This document shows positions 24,701-39,700 of a stretch of DNA of 64,000 nt, piece by piece. A program made the position numbers and the translations under genes. This DNA comes from Volvox africanus (Eukaryota; Chlorophyta; Chlorophyceae; Chlamydomonadales; Volvocaceae), in contig BSDZ01000039.1 of assembly GCA_030268105.1 (NCBI GenBank), positions 186,001 to 250,000 on the forward strand, in the 5' to 3' direction. Positions within the stretch are counted from its first letter, which is position 1; each line of letters starts with the position of its first letter. The notes under the pieces are model-generated. The model was not told where the DNA came from. It saw only the letters and a list, made by a program, of their open reading frames with translations, and did not search any database.

Positions 24701-27700
24701 GTCCTCGCGTACAGATCCAGGGTGCTGACAAACCCGAGTTCCTGACCTCAATGGACCTTCATGAGGACGCATGTGTCATTATCAACGCGGAGGGGAAGAT
24801 CCTGATGGTCAATGCGGTAAGAAATGGGCATGAAGGGGGTCAGTGGAGTCGAATGTGCGTACCGACAAACATGCAAAGCCAGGAGTGCGCTTTTTCCCTT
24901 GTGGGTTTACGTGATGGCGTAGCAGTACATGGGCCCTAACCTCATGCTAAAATAGGTTTTATAATGCGCGGTCGGCGATGAGTCAGTCCTTTTCAACCAT
25001 CTTAAGATAGCTAGGGTATATTACAGATCACTGATAACGTATGCATGAGGCGAGATGCATGAGGCGAGATGTTCTCCGGCCAGAGTGTGTTATTACTTAT
25101 TGTGGATCGTTGTATCGGTTACCGAGCAAGGTGACCAGTAAATTGGTCATCTTCACATCGGGCGTTTGCTGCAGGTGGATATGAATAGGTACAACACAAT
25201 AAAAGACGTTAGTTTCGGGGTATATAATCGATCGGTCAGGACTTCAGAATGGGCTTCGAAACAAGTCTATTTGACGTAATGTGGACTGAACACGCTGTTA
25301 TCGATCCATCCCTCTCTGCACCAGATGAATGTCCAATCCACTCCGTCCTGGAACAAGCTGGTTGTATTTACTGTTGACTTGTGCGGGACAAGACGTCATC
25401 ATGGACGTCCAGAATGTGATACATAATGTGATACATAATGTGATGCATCATGTGTATGTTTTGGCCCATTATTTTGTTGCTCGTAATCTTCCCATACCTA
25501 CATGCAGTGTGTAAGTGACCTGCTGGGCTACCCTCGAGCAGAGCTTGAAGTGAGTTAATTTGGGGATGTCACGGGGATATGCTGTAGTAGTTGAGATTCC
25601 CTTCTCACCTTGATATTGTGCTTCTGCACCTTGATATTGTGCTGGTGTGTGAGCCGTACATGTACGACTACTCATGTGTTGTACGGGTGGACATGAGCAA
25701 TAAGGGGGGCGGGACACCAGAAATAGAAAATTAACATTGACAAAGAATGGAGCGAACGCCCAACGAGGCTAATTTGGGGGCGCGGTTTCAATGGGGGCTA
25801 AAAATGGGGGGTAACGACAACGGATAGAGCTTTGGCTAATCCTGTCCAACATACACCAGCTTACCTAAACCTCTCACATCTAACATTCAGGTAGAATCTC
25901 TAGGCTATCCGCGCGCCCTGCACGCCATCCCTTTGCCATCCGCCCCGTCCCGCCTCGCCGCGCGACGAAGGCTAAGCCGTAAGAACCTAAAACAACCCAA
26001 CAAACCCAAAGAAGTACGGACTGCAAACACACACGCACGAAACACGCTCTGGCCACGCCCGATTGGCGTTGGAGATAGACACTTTTAGATTCCACATTGA
26101 TAATTAAAGATGATCAAAAGATATCCTGAAGAATTTACATTCAGTATCCATAATGTTTGGTACCGGATTTATCCATGACAACCATAAATGCAGCAGGTAG
26201 ATACTTCCGGGTCTCACATACAATAAGGCCCATGAATAATCCAACCCTATGTCAAAGTTATCATTGCAAAATTCATCATAATGTTATCGATGTCTGGCCA
26301 TGAGCTATTCTAAGCCGAAGTGCAGGGACATATTCAAAATTAGCAACAAAATATAACTATTGACAAGCCGTACTACTGGATGAAAAAATAGGTAGGCAAA
26401 CCGGCTGCATTTTTGAGCAGGATGGAAGAAAGTAAGGGTATAGTTCTTCCGATGCAGGTATCGTAGCAACTAGGAAACTTGCATCGCCTATGAGAGGACG
26501 ACACATTCACGACCGCGGTGGGGTTGACACGAGCGACCTGCTGTGGTGTTCCTTTCGTCCAATCAGGGCGCCAACGTGTCGATGCTCATGCCCCAACCTT
26601 TCTCCAGCCGGCATCCTGGATACATCAGCCGATATGTACAGGTGGGAAATGGCGGTACAGTGGTTAAGATATATCGTCACGCAATCTCGTGTTGGGTCCA
26701 CACAGCTTGCATGCGCTGCCCATCTTAATAAGAGCCCTACCTACATGCGCCCCACCTGATCCGGGATGTAAACCCACAATGCCTTACCTTCATTCAATTT
26801 ATAGTTTCCCGCATTCCCGCGTTCTAATTGCTCCTTATTGCCAATCTCCTCTTGCGAGCGAGTAACCTGCGACCCCGCCGACGACCCCACATTCGGCATC
26901 ACCAGGATGGAAGTCCGCATATTCTGGATTCAGTCCGCGACATGGTGGCCCTCCATAAAGTGCGTGTGGAATTATGGGTAGTATATGTATGCTCTTTGAA
27001 CCGATGGTTATCAGGCCTGGAGAAGGGTGTTCATTGTTTGCTCGTGTATTTTACATCACATATGTTTGATAGTTGATCATAAGCAAGAGCTCTTGTCTAG
27101 ATCGGCGAGAAATCTGGCCTCTGCATCAATCATCATCGGAATATATACAAAGTTCATGAATAATTATGTGATCGTCCAAAACCATGACAGAACGAACTAC
27201 AGCAAGCTAAGTACATGCGCACAAATGACGATCAGTAGGTTGTAGGTTAGGTCCCAACGGTAACCAGGTACGGATTTGGTTCATCCGTCCGTCTTTATAC
27301 GCTGCACCTGAATCCGTAACGTATAACCCGTCGTGCTTCATTCTCTATACCTCTCCCCATATCCATCCTGAAAAAACCGCGCTCGCTCCCCCTCTTTTGC
27401 ATCCGCCCATCCTCGCCCGATCCGAACCATATCAATCCGATGTGTGACATCAGGATCGCTACGTTTTCCCCGTCCAGCTTTGCGTCACTAAGCTGTCAGG
27501 AGTAGGAACGTGAGTACTTACGGCAGCTCGTGTATGGGCGGGTTTAGGAATTGGGTTGAGGCGGGGATGTGATCAACAACGGTCAGGTTGGTCCTGCTGG
27601 GGGTATCCACGGCTGATATCCAGGATGATCAGGAAACTTGATATCTTCCGATCGGCCGTTACTGTATGTATGGGCAAGATATTATCACAGATATACAACA

Positions 27701-30700
27701 GTGGGGCAGGGGAACCTACGTGGGCATTATATATAACAAACATACACATGACAGCGATAATATCAATCTCCAGTTTTTAATAATAATCACAAGTTTTTAA
27801 TAATAATCCCCAGTTTGATCACCTTGCCGCAGTCCCCTAAGGGCAAGCCGTTTACATTTGGGCCCTTTTCGTTTCCGAGGACATTCCCCGCCAGATACAC
27901 AAACACACATACACACCCATCAGGTCCTCCACGCAACCCGTCCATACACTCACTCCCACGCACGCAGAGATGCCGTCTTCCTGGGATTGCTACGACCGGC
28001 ACCCTTCGACACGCGGCATGTGAGAGCCTGGGTGACGCCCAATGGCGTCATCTTGTGCACCGACCCTCAGTTCGCCAGTTTAACGGGAATCCTGGGGGAG
28101 GAGATGGTGCGTGCTGGGAGGGGGTTTCGTGGTCGAACACGTTCCTTCCGTACTAACAGTAAACTAATGCTGTACTAAATAACTAACTTACGAATACCCG
28201 GTACTGAAAGCAGTGAGACTCCTTTTTCGTGCTATGCATAACAACGAAAAGCGAGGTGGTCGTACATGTGAACGGCACTCAACTTTCCTGTGGACGTGCG
28301 TTCTATATTATAAAATGCTACATAATGCTTATTGTGGCCACACGCTCACGATGCCATGATGCCGGAGGAGCAAACACAAACAACTGAGAGCTCAATCCGC
28401 TCCGTATGTTGTGTTGTGGCCTGCTGCTGCTGAAGCGACATACAGCTGTAGGAAGGGGTCAAACTCAGGACCCCCAAATGGTGGCGGTGGCGGTGAGACC
28501 CACCGGTTTGTTTTGAAAATCGTAACCCGCTCCGAGGCTCCGAGGCTCCTCCTCCGAGGAGGAGGCAGTAAAGCCCGGCGTGGAGCGTGATGATCGAAGT
28601 CGAGTGAGGCCGGTACCAGCCTAGTGTCGTACATATTCACCAACAGGAAAGATAGGTCTGATCGTAAGATGTCCATGCACGGTCATCCCGGTACTATATC
28701 CCGTTGCGTATGTAGACACCCTCATCAGGGCCTATCTTTCCTGTTGGTGAATATGTACGACAGAGATACAACAGCAGTATCCTTACCGCGAGACTATCCA
28801 TATGAGATACGTAATGCGTTCACTGGTTGTGGTTCTTCGTAACGAAGTCTCGCGACGTGGTCTCATCCATCACGGCAGTCATTCACTTTCTGTTGTCAAG
28901 CTCTGAATGCTCAAGTTCACCCCCTGGCGCTCTCACAGCAAGACCGTTGGCGGGAACCTAACGACATCCGTCACGAGGCGTTGACCCATATGGTCAAACC
29001 GTTGACCAGTCTGGTTGCCCTAGGAGCTAGCTCCCAAGGTACAAAATTTCACATAATGGTGCCACGCCAACGCCAACGCCAACGCCAACGCGCATCTTGA
29101 GAGGCGTTTGTTTTGGCAAACAACTGCAACAGGAACCTTTGGGTCCCCTGGATCTCTTGCTTGGATACATCAATTGGCTGAGCTGTCCAAATGGTATATA
29201 TAATATAGCTAACTGTAATTTATATACATGCATGCCGTGCTCCCACGCTGTTCTCTACAGGTGGGCCGCAACCTCCGAACCCTCAGCACGGACATTGCTG
29301 CCGTGGACTCGCTACTTGACGTCTGCCGTACAGCGCCGTACGAAAAGCTGGTGGCAGGGGAGATAAGCATCAATCTGGAGATTGCACATAGGTATGTCAA
29401 CAAATAAAAAATGCGAAGTCTCCTTCGACTGGGCTCGTGTGTCGACATGCGGCCCTAAACCAAAACCCAATTAACACGTGGGCAGCCGCGATGATATTCA
29501 GCAAGGGGTGCTCCACAGCTTGTCTTCCGCATACTACCTGTTCTGCAACTTGATTGAAGCTTAGGGTATGCAGCCCTGCAAAAAAAACTACTTCAAAGCC
29601 TTGCACGCCTTCATGAATGACATGTGTGTCTTACACAGGTACTTGCCGCCCCTGCCCGTGCATTTGACGGTCCGGCCGGGAGGCACTGACGCTCAACGGA
29701 TCTTCATAATTAATGCCGTACGCCGTACATGTGGCGCCGATGGTGGTAGTGGCAGTGGTGCAGCTGCTGACTACTTGTCATCTCTCCCAGCTTCATCCTC
29801 CATGTCTTCATGTTCGGAAGGCCTTATGGTGGTGGATGCCCGTGGAGCGTTGGTTTTTGCAACGTGGGACGTGGCGGCCATGCTGGGGTATCCGCTGCGG
29901 TCATTTCTGCGGATGAAGCTGGACCAGCTTTTGGCTGAGCCCTTCGCCACATTACACACTGCAAAATATTTGCGGGTAAATTATAGTTCTTTGTCTTTTC
30001 TCCATCCACTCTGATATCCATGCCTTCATGATAAATTATGAGATCACTTATAATATCCGGCGGAGAGAATTGATCCCTGTTTAGTCGGGTCGGGTCCTCT
30101 CCATAATACTCTTTATACATAAATTTCCGCAACGCCACTCAGCGGCAGGCATCCCGAGTCACTAATGACTTCCACCTACCACCGCGCAATCAACGAACCC
30201 TTTGGTCATTTGGTCGCAGGACACCCCAGTCACCATTCCCCCCGTCAGCTGCCGTGCGGGTCGGTTGGTGCACTTAGTGAACAGTAGTGGGGCTAACGTA
30301 CCTGTACGACTGAAGATAAGCACCAAGGAGGACGAAACGGGCACGGCGGGTCGTAATGGAGTCGGAGGCCGCACCCAACACATCATACAAGTATGTGTAT
30401 GTAGAGGGAGGACCGCCACACATTACGGCCGACGAATAACGAAGATCCCAATAAAACACTGATACTCAAAAGCATTAAGCCATCCGTGTGCGGGGTTATA
30501 GTGTTGTGGGGCCTGTTGCGGTTACTTTCCGTTGTAGGACGGAAGTAGGTGTATGGTCAACCGGGGAGTGGGTTTCATGCTGTAATTGTTTCACAGCACT
30601 TGCATGTATATGTATATGCATATATCGGGGATGGATAGAAGCAACTTCGTAAGGTGTAACCTCAACCATTGAGTCAATAAGCCACCGTTCGGTCCAGGTG

Positions 30701-33700
30701 CTCAAGGTGGACGCTACCAACGCCACAGCGCTGTACTCTGATAAGCGACTGGTTCTGCTCTGTTCTATGGATGGTCGTGTGTTATCGGTCGACCAGCCAA
30801 CGTCTTCACTCTTCGGATTTACGGCCTCGGCGGTAGTGGGTTCAAATGTTGCAGACTGCATCGATGTCTTCGCGGAATGGCGTACCAAGGCGGGTGCGCA
30901 TCAGCTGGAGCTACTGTTGCTCAGCCTCCTTGACAAGGAAGCAGAGATGCCCGGCACTAGCTGGCGAGTTAGGGTGCACAGCCCAGAAGCCGAGGACAGT
31001 GTATTTGTATCAGCAAACGACCCAAAGATTCCCTCTCGTCGCCCTGCGGGTAGAAGTGCGTGTCTCCAAACGGAGCTCATGGAGACCTACGAGGAGGATG
31101 CCACTCGTGGCGTTGTCGGGGACTCCACGATAGAGACTCCAGCAAGGGCTGCAGCAGGTGGTGACGGAGGTGCCATCAAGATAATGGCTCGAATCATTTT
31201 GTGAGTTCATTTCCACCCGGCGATTATGAGCCAAGCCACAGTTTTCTAGGATTGGAAGATACCGCATCACACCTGATGCGAGCTGAGGCCGCACACACCT
31301 GAGGGCTCCTGGTGCCCCTACATTGGAATTTATTATATTGAAATGGTGTTCTGTTCCGTTCTGTTTAAGTGGGGGAGTTGGGAAAGTCATTGCATCAGTC
31401 GTTTACCGGTGACGTCGCAGGTGGCGCCGTGACGTACTCACGGGTGTGGTCGAGCTCGATGATCAGCTGATCGTACGGAGAGCGGACGTCAGCACGGGCC
31501 TCATTGTGGGGCTGCCGCCACCAAGTCTGCAGCGAATGCCACTTCACAGGTACGCGTCGGCGTACTTATACCACCGAATGCTGTGCTGATCCAATTGTAT
31601 TTACAAAACAGAAACAGTCTGAGGTCCGCCGTTACCTACCTGTTCATATATAATAATTGGATTGTTCGAGCTTTGGGGAAGGATGTCAGGGATGTTTTTG
31701 AGATTAACGAAGAAATCTTCACCGGTATGGAGGAGACAAGAACGTTACTTATCCATCGATGTCATCGGTGTGGACGCTAGACCTTTGGCTGGCTGTTCTT
31801 CGTCGCCTCTAGTTCATTCGGCGCTTACCCTGGGGCTCAATTCATGGTTTGTTGGTTACCCACTCGCTGGGGCCAAAAGTGTGTCCTTGTGCCCTTGCAT
31901 AAAACGTTAAGAACAGCGAGTGGTGAAATTTCGACAGCGACCAATCCCCACAGACCAGATCGGGTGTTGGAGCAGCGCGCGGTGTGGAATGGGATGGGAT
32001 GGGCGGCACTCAATTAACCCTACATGATGTGGCTGATGTGGCTGTGGTTGTCGGTAGGAGCGATGTTGCTGCTGTTGATGGAGTTGCTGTTCAATGAATA
32101 AGATGGGATATGTAGGTAGGCTGTTTCGTGGCCAAAATGAGGCTGTGGTCACCCCTTGCTCAATTGCTTTCAAAAGTCTAGTCGCTCTTAAAACATCTTC
32201 CGGCGCCCTCGGGGAAAATTCGAAGGGAAGAAAAACGCCTCTGCCTCTGCCACCAATCTTACCACAATCAGCACGGCGTATCTGCCCCCTCACTTGAAAT
32301 GAATCTGTGTGCGCACACCATCTTCAGGCTCCTCGATATCAATAAAGGCATGAGCTGGCAAGACCTGATGGTGGGTCCATCTGGGGCCGGAGGGAATAGG
32401 TTGGAGCCGAAGGGGGTTTGGAGGTCCTACCTGTTGAAATTTGACCAAGCTAGGTAGAGGTTATTTAAGTTGGGGGTTAGGAAAAAAGCGGCTAAGGCCC
32501 ATAGAGCTCACCGTTTTATCGTACTAGCAATGCCATGGAGCGTGCGTGTTGTGCTGGAATATGATAGCATTATGATACATAATAAATGATTAAAATACAT
32601 AACATGTCATTTCCTCATGGGCCCCTTGCATGATACAGCAATTGCATGTCGGATGGAGGCAGGGGGAGTGCCGGTTGGGCTGGTTTAGGAGGTTTCAGGG
32701 CCCAAAGAGTTCCCATGTTTCGAATCTTCGATTGACTTTGTCGTACTTCCCACTCGCTGCATTAAATATGCAGTTGTCCGACAGCCGCAAGCACAAGCCG
32801 TCGGCCCTCAAAGGCAGTACTACGGCAGTGGTTTCAGAGCCAAGGGCATTTATTGGGCCGCATCCGGACGGCGGCACAATGCGCATCATCGTACAGGTAA
32901 TGAAAACAAGTAATGAAAGTCTGAAAGACATGACCGGGCTCGTTTCGTGCGCTATACCTGACATCCGTTAAGTCCAAGAACGAATGCTTCGCCGATACCC
33001 CGCACGTGCATTGCGTCCAAATCGGTTTCAAAACAGCTGCATTTGGATCACAAATGAAGCGGGTGCGATAGATGATGTACTCATCCGTACCGCCGTCCAG
33101 GGCCTATTTGGGGGCTTGGAGAGGTCCATCATAAAATTTGCATCACGAGTAAGCGAGCGAGTCCTCCCCTCCTCCTCCTCCCTCCAAGACGAGGAGAAAA
33201 CCCTCGCGCAGCATTCCCGACCCTGTCTTCCATCTTCCGATTCTCGTCGACCTGATTCCCGTCTGCTGGTTCACCACTGTTGCTGACTCCGTTTCTTCCA
33301 CTTCATCATCTACCTAAAGGGCGTGAGCTTCCTAACCGGGGGCCGCATCACTGCAACCCTTCACCCGGATACCACCTACGTGGGAGCAAGAGCCAACCTC
33401 TACCGTGCATTGGGCTTAGAGGCGCTGATCCAGCACCAACAGCAAGCCCATCAACAACAGCTTCAGCGACAACAAACGCAAAAGGTGGTCGTTGAAGAAC
33501 CCAAGCAGCAGCAACAGCCGTTAAGGAGGCTACAGCCGACGGAGACTCTACAGCTGAGACGACCGGCCAGCCGTGCGGTTTTACCTCGCTCGGACTCAGC
33601 CAGAAATTGTGACAGCAGGCACAGCTGGATTAAAACTGATCATAACTCTGCTCGTTATGATCATGGCGGGGTCGCCGCAAGGACCGGCCCGGGGCGCACT

Positions 33701-36700
33701 GCTGCCAGTGGCTTGGTGACGGAGACGGTAACGGCGGCTGGGCCGACGGTTGGGGTTAATGTGTCCAAGGAGTCGGGTAAACAACATGAAATGGCGGCTG
33801 GAGACAGAGATGATTTGAAAGTAGTCGGAGGGATAAATAACGGCAGAGGCGGCAGAGAGATGATCATGGAGAGCTCCGAAACCCCAGGTTTGGTCAATCT
33901 CAATGGCGCCGCTGGCGAAAATGGAGCTGGCAGGGATATCAAGGCTTGCACAGGGACTGAGGGTGGCGACAGCGGCAGCGACCGAAGCGGTGGCGGTGGC
34001 GGTGGCGGTGACGGTGACGGTGGCGGTGGCGGTGACGACGATCAAAGCAGGGGGAACAATGTCGATATGGACATTGATGTCGATAGGGTTGATGAAGAAG
34101 AGGATGGTAGCAATGACGATATAGATGAAGATGATAAAGATGGCAAGGACGAGGAGGAGGAGGACGAGGAGGAGGAAGACGAGGAGGAGGAGGGTGCCAA
34201 CCTGCACAAGGTAAGAGGCTGATGCTAGAGGGAAGCTTCGTCTCAAAGTTTAGGACTTTGAAGTCAGAAGGGAAGGGTCAGGCAGTGAAAAGTCCCAAAA
34301 CAAAATTATAGTTTTTACGTATGGCTGAACGTACGACCGTACAATAGTCTGTCATGACAGCGGCTTCATATTAGGAAGTGCTTCGAAGGTAGAAGGGACC
34401 CAAGTAAGGCAGCCGGCGAGTTATGTTGCCCTCGATGCCGGGCAGTGAGGGTCAGTTAGTGGAGTAATCGTTCACTACCCCTTCCTTGAAAACCACCAAC
34501 GACAACTCCCGCAAATCATGTCTACCTTGGATATAAGGAATCATTCCTATGGCTTTTCTTGATGGCTGCTTGTAGCGCGCACATTCTCAGTCGGACTTCA
34601 TCGCGTCATGGGTTCGATCCTTGTCACGACAAATGACAGCAGCTCGGGATCGCCGCAACCCAAGTGTCGTTCCCTCTAAAGAGCCGTCACGGAAAACGTT
34701 AAATACTGAGTCAGTGACAATACCGCCCGTCGTCACAGCCGACGCCAGCCGGCCCCGCAGCCGCGCTGAAGGTGGTGACAGGGGTGGTGCCAGTAGAGGA
34801 GGCGGCGGCGACAGCAGCGATGACCACACGCGCACTCTGCTTGTGCGCGCCAGTACGAAACTCCTGGCGAGGGGTCTTGGGGCCCCCCCCGCCACGAGCT
34901 TCTGCCGCCGTAAAATGGATCCGCCCGCGGATCCACTTGCCAATGACCCAGTGCTGGGTTGGGACGATGAGGATGACCATTTACTGGATAGTCCCGGAGG
35001 TCGTCGCACGGCAGCAGAAGATGAGGACGATAGTGAAAGGAAAGTCAATCGGGTCGTCCATCCCTTGGAAGCTGCTGGCGGCGGTGGCGGCATTATGGGT
35101 AGCTGCGGTAGCGACGATGGGGCTGATGGAAACCACAGGATGTCGGGAGCCCACTGCTTGGGGGCTTCGCAGGAGGCGACGGATGCGGGTAGGAAATCTG
35201 GTAACCCTGGTACTTCGGTAATTTGGTACCTTTCATTACATCTGATGCACGCAAGCTCCGAAACCGGGGATCAAGGAAACTTAATGAAGACCTTGATGCA
35301 TCTGGGCCAAAAGGATAACAAACTTGGCTGGGTGTAAGGGAAATGTCCGGGAAAGTTTCCTTTTAACTAATGCTACTAATGCTTTTGTCATCCAATATCA
35401 ATGTACACAGGTGGCGTAAGAAGCGGGGACGGCCTCACAGCAGCAGTAGAAGCCGGCGGTGGCGGCGGCAGTAGCATTGGTGATGACGAGGAAGGCAGTC
35501 AGGGTCACGGCGGGAGAGGCACACTCTCTGATGTAACCTCCGGGACGGAGGCTGAAATAACGACCGATGCGAGGCGTGCCCGGCTGCTTAAGCGAACGAC
35601 GAAGGTGGGCTAGCTTGGGCGCGTGTCTTGGGCCGGGCGGTCACGGCGGCGGTAAGGATGTTTAGGAGAGGACTTGAAATGCATTGGTGGTTGTGGTGGT
35701 TAGTTGTTTTTGATGATAATGGGTGAACATATCCGTATAACATATGTACGGGTGATGGCGTTAAAGAAGGCATGGGAAGTCAAGGATGCTGTATCGTTCG
35801 TTCGTTCGTTCGTTCGTTGGCTTGTGCTAACCTCGTCACCTTGTCCTGTTCGGCTATGGGCATCATCGGTTATCATCGGTGCTTCACGTCTGCATTCTAT
35901 CACAGCGTACTTGCTGGGCTTAGTTGCTGGGCTTGCCTTGGCTTTATTGCATCAACGTCCATGCACACCTTCATATTACGCCCTTTGATCCGTACCGCAC
36001 ATAGCAACTGTTTTAAAGGGTCCATCATCCGGGTCCGGACTGCTCCCCTTCTCAGAACGCACACATACACATACGCACACCTACCGCACAGGTCCTGTCG
36101 GGCTCCACACTGGAGCTGTCGCTATCCCGCTTCTTGCGCCGGACTCTCCTGCTGCTCACGGGGATGCTGGCGACACATGTGGTACGTATACAAACCGTAC
36201 AAAGTATCCGACAAGAGTTGGTGTCGGCTTCGTTGAAGCCAGAAAAACGGCGGGGCCCCGAATACCTGTAGCGTGTGATAGGTCAGATAGCAGTTTGGAC
36301 ATTAAGGTTTACAGGCGCGTTCGCGAACACACACACACACACACAGGGTGGCCAGAGTGCAGGGTGCATGAACTGCATTAGTTGGGTTTGATGATTTTCA
36401 ATTCCCAAACTCAACAACCTTGCAGTTAAGCAGCGCAGATTGGTATATACATATCCATGCAAAGACCCCCTATCCCACACACATACAAATTCATAAGCTA
36501 AAGTAATATATTGGTTCATCTAGGATGAAAGTGTGAAAGGCAAAGGTTTGACCGCTGGCTTAGGTCAATCTGTGAAACTTGTTTATTCTGCCATTCCACT
36601 TAAGCCAAAAAGTTAGTGTTGAATAGAGAATGTTTGAATATATTGTTTCATAATACAATATTTGCTTTATTACTTGTACTTGTCATACGGGGGGAAGATG

Positions 36701-39700
36701 GTCGTAAAAGGGAATGGTTGATTTGTCAAACATCGTTAGCTCAGATTGAAATATCTATGATATGTGATATGTGGCACGTTTTGGAAGCAAATACGGTGTT
36801 GCTATCCCTATCCCTTGACCTTGCCAAATAGACCTGCTTGTGCTCGTACAATTTTTGTTAGCTACAGACAAGATGCTATAAAATGCAGAATGTATAACTA
36901 TTGCTTTTCAGATTGGTGAATTATTATATTTGGTCGTTAGCAGTCGTCTTAACGATCCTAGATTTTCTGTGTGGAAGGGTGGCCTTAGTTGGCTTAGAGA
37001 GGGCTTGCAAGTATGACAATGTCGCAAAATGGTACATCTAATGGGGTCTGGTGGCAGCAGAGTTTTGAACTCCGAACAATTAGTAATGTATTACTTAATT
37101 GTCTGGCCAAAGCTCTCTTACCAGGGTGACTTTACTATTGGTTCACCTGCCAAGATGTACGGTGATCTTTTGCGTATCGCGAGCTTTTTAGGTATCATGT
37201 TTATCGCATGATTACCTATTAATATTTGTAGACCAAAGGTATGTAGTTTGCTACAGACACACACACACACACGGACAGACACATGACCCGCTCCGCATTG
37301 GGTCACAACCTGGAGAAATGTAACATGATTGTGAAGCAGTGTCATTAATTTACAGAATGCGTGTTTTGGCAGAAGGAATTAGTGATGTCGGTTGTGGGGC
37401 CTTATGTGTGCAGGATCTGACAGATGGCCATGTTGAAAGCAGCAGAAAGGCGGTTATGTGTATGTATTAGAAATTATACATGCTAAGTATACAGGTTAAG
37501 TATACATGTATCCTGGGGTGTCTACGGGTAGTAATCAGGATCGGTGCTTTGCTTATGCGGAAATAACAGAGATACAACAGGATGCACAGTTGTGAGCATG
37601 CAGGTCTTCAGAAAAGGTGAAAAAAAGAATCTTGAGAGACTTCAGCTGAGTTCGTCTGTGCGTGAGGGGATTCCTGTTGTCTCTTATTAAAGCGTTATTA
37701 AGTGATTATGTTATTTATTCCCTTCAACACCTGCTGCCTCAAATCTCCAGTGAGGCCACCATTCTCACTATTCCTTGAAGCAGGCACCCATATTGTATGA
37801 AGAAGTTGAGGCACTCAGGCCCTATCCGCATAGTTTGTGCTTACAATCGCCAACCCCTGCCACGGCTGGGCGTTTGTATTCCCAAGCACTGCATGCTGCT
37901 CCTAGCATGCACCATTTAGTAGCCTTTACTAGCCTTTAGGGTTTTAGGATTAGAGGCGCTTTGCGCTGCGGCCCTGCCACAAAAGTATTGTAATGCTATA
38001 TGTTCTGGGATTCCAGAAGTCTATCTCCTTGCGAAATTGGCTCAAGGGTGTTCGGGACTTCGGCCCCTATTTTGTTACTATACACTATGCTATTATATAC
38101 CCTAGCATAACAATAGTACATATATATGGAGTAGTTATCTCACGGATCAGGCAGTATATGAGAAATTAAGAACAATGTGCAAGATATTTAGAGTAGATGA
38201 CTGAACCGTCTGATAGCGGGTTTATTCCAATGGCAGGCGCCGAAGTACCAGTGCGATATTGCTGCACAGTGCATTATTGTATTTAAGTACACCTCACTCT
38301 CACTCATTACACGTCTCAAACCGTTTGATATGCGATATATGTATCAAGTATTCGGGTACTGAGGCACCGCCAGTGGAATAAATGTATACCAAACAACGGC
38401 TTCATTGATATCTGGTGGCGTCGGACACACTTTCCTGATGCCGTCATAACACTGCATTTGTGTGCACTACAGATCTGCTACATAGTGCTTATGGGCTTCG
38501 TCGACTCACAGTATAGCCATGTGCGTGAGATCCACCGGGTGGCACTGGCGGCGGACCGATGCCAGGTTGGTTAAGATGCTGGTTGGGATGCCAGTTGTCT
38601 TCTTACCTTAAATTTGACCGAGACCTGCCCTTCAACCCTTTCACTGCATTTCAGATTATTCGTCGTTCCGTACTGCCTTTTACCACATACGCAACACCAC
38701 ATGCACACCCTGCCCCCAACCAGATCTCTGCCCTCAAGGTCGCCGTTGCGGAGTTCTGCTCCCGACCTGGAGTAGACCCCGTATCCGTATGCGAAGTGCC
38801 CTTGACCATGACGCTCCGGGATCTGCGGGCGGCTCTCGATGATCTTGAGTCGTATCACCACAGCGTGTATTTTGGGACAACAACGGAATCGGGAAAGGGG
38901 GAAGGGCAGGTGAGGGGGGGGGAGGAATTGTGTCTGTGTATGTACGGAGGAGCATGTACTTCCATTTTTGACTCTCGTTCAGTCTCCCCTCCCGCCAGCT
39001 CCCGACCTACCCGCCCGTCCTTCCATCCCTGACCTCCTCCTTGCTTTTCTAGACACCCCGAAAAATGAATCAAGGCGCACTGTATGACATGTGGACGAAC
39101 CCCGTGGTAGCGTACCAGGTGCGCAATGAATAACGTGTACCCTGGAGGACGGCCCTGCAGTCAAAATAGCTTACTTGGGGCCTCGCTGCGCATTCGGGAT
39201 ATTGTGAGGTATTGTACGCATGTACGATATCCGTACGGCATTATCCATACCCATCTATCATACATACGTTTCCTAGCTACCCATTAATTGGCAGTTAGCT
39301 TTAACCTCGGCATGCACCCCGGCACTCGCCCAGACACGCCTAGCCTGCTGCTGGGTCCCCACGTACGTTTCCTGCATCATCACACACATCTCTCTCTCCT
39401 CCAGGCCACCGCTCTCCTTCCGATCCCCACATTTGTATATCACTCAAGCCCCGAGGTGATAGATGATAGCCGGTGTGCATTCTGCTCCATTTAGTCTCGT
39501 TCACCTGTTTCAGTAAGAATCGCACACGCAGCATGCCGCATCCCGTCTCCGCCGTCACTCTGTGTTGGCCCCTCCCCTTTCACCTGGGGCCCATACGCTG
39601 GTGAACTCAAACCCACATAACCCACATGTTCAACATACAGCTGTACATCGATGTGGATCACCCTCGATGGCTAAACATAAGTGCTGGTGTCTGGCAGTTG

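Larger units (their letters stand above)
36182..38472. other. 2.3-kb AT-rich intron of the TmcB-like gene
   Basis: The longest intron in the gene, between exons encoding LLLLTGMLATHV and ICYIVLMGFVDSQY. It holds two (CA)n runs (36329-36345 and 37256-37272), a copy of a short dispersed sequence at 37499-37590 (second copy 46409-46500) and element A copy 2. AT content is clearly higher than in flanking introns. A 60-codon open frame at 37029-37211 has no recognisable product. Probably swollen by insertions. Confidence 0.7.

Noticed and set aside
34587..35093. Minus-strand 168-codon frame
   Set aside because: It is antisense to the plus-strand exon 34591-35188, which joins in phase on both sides.
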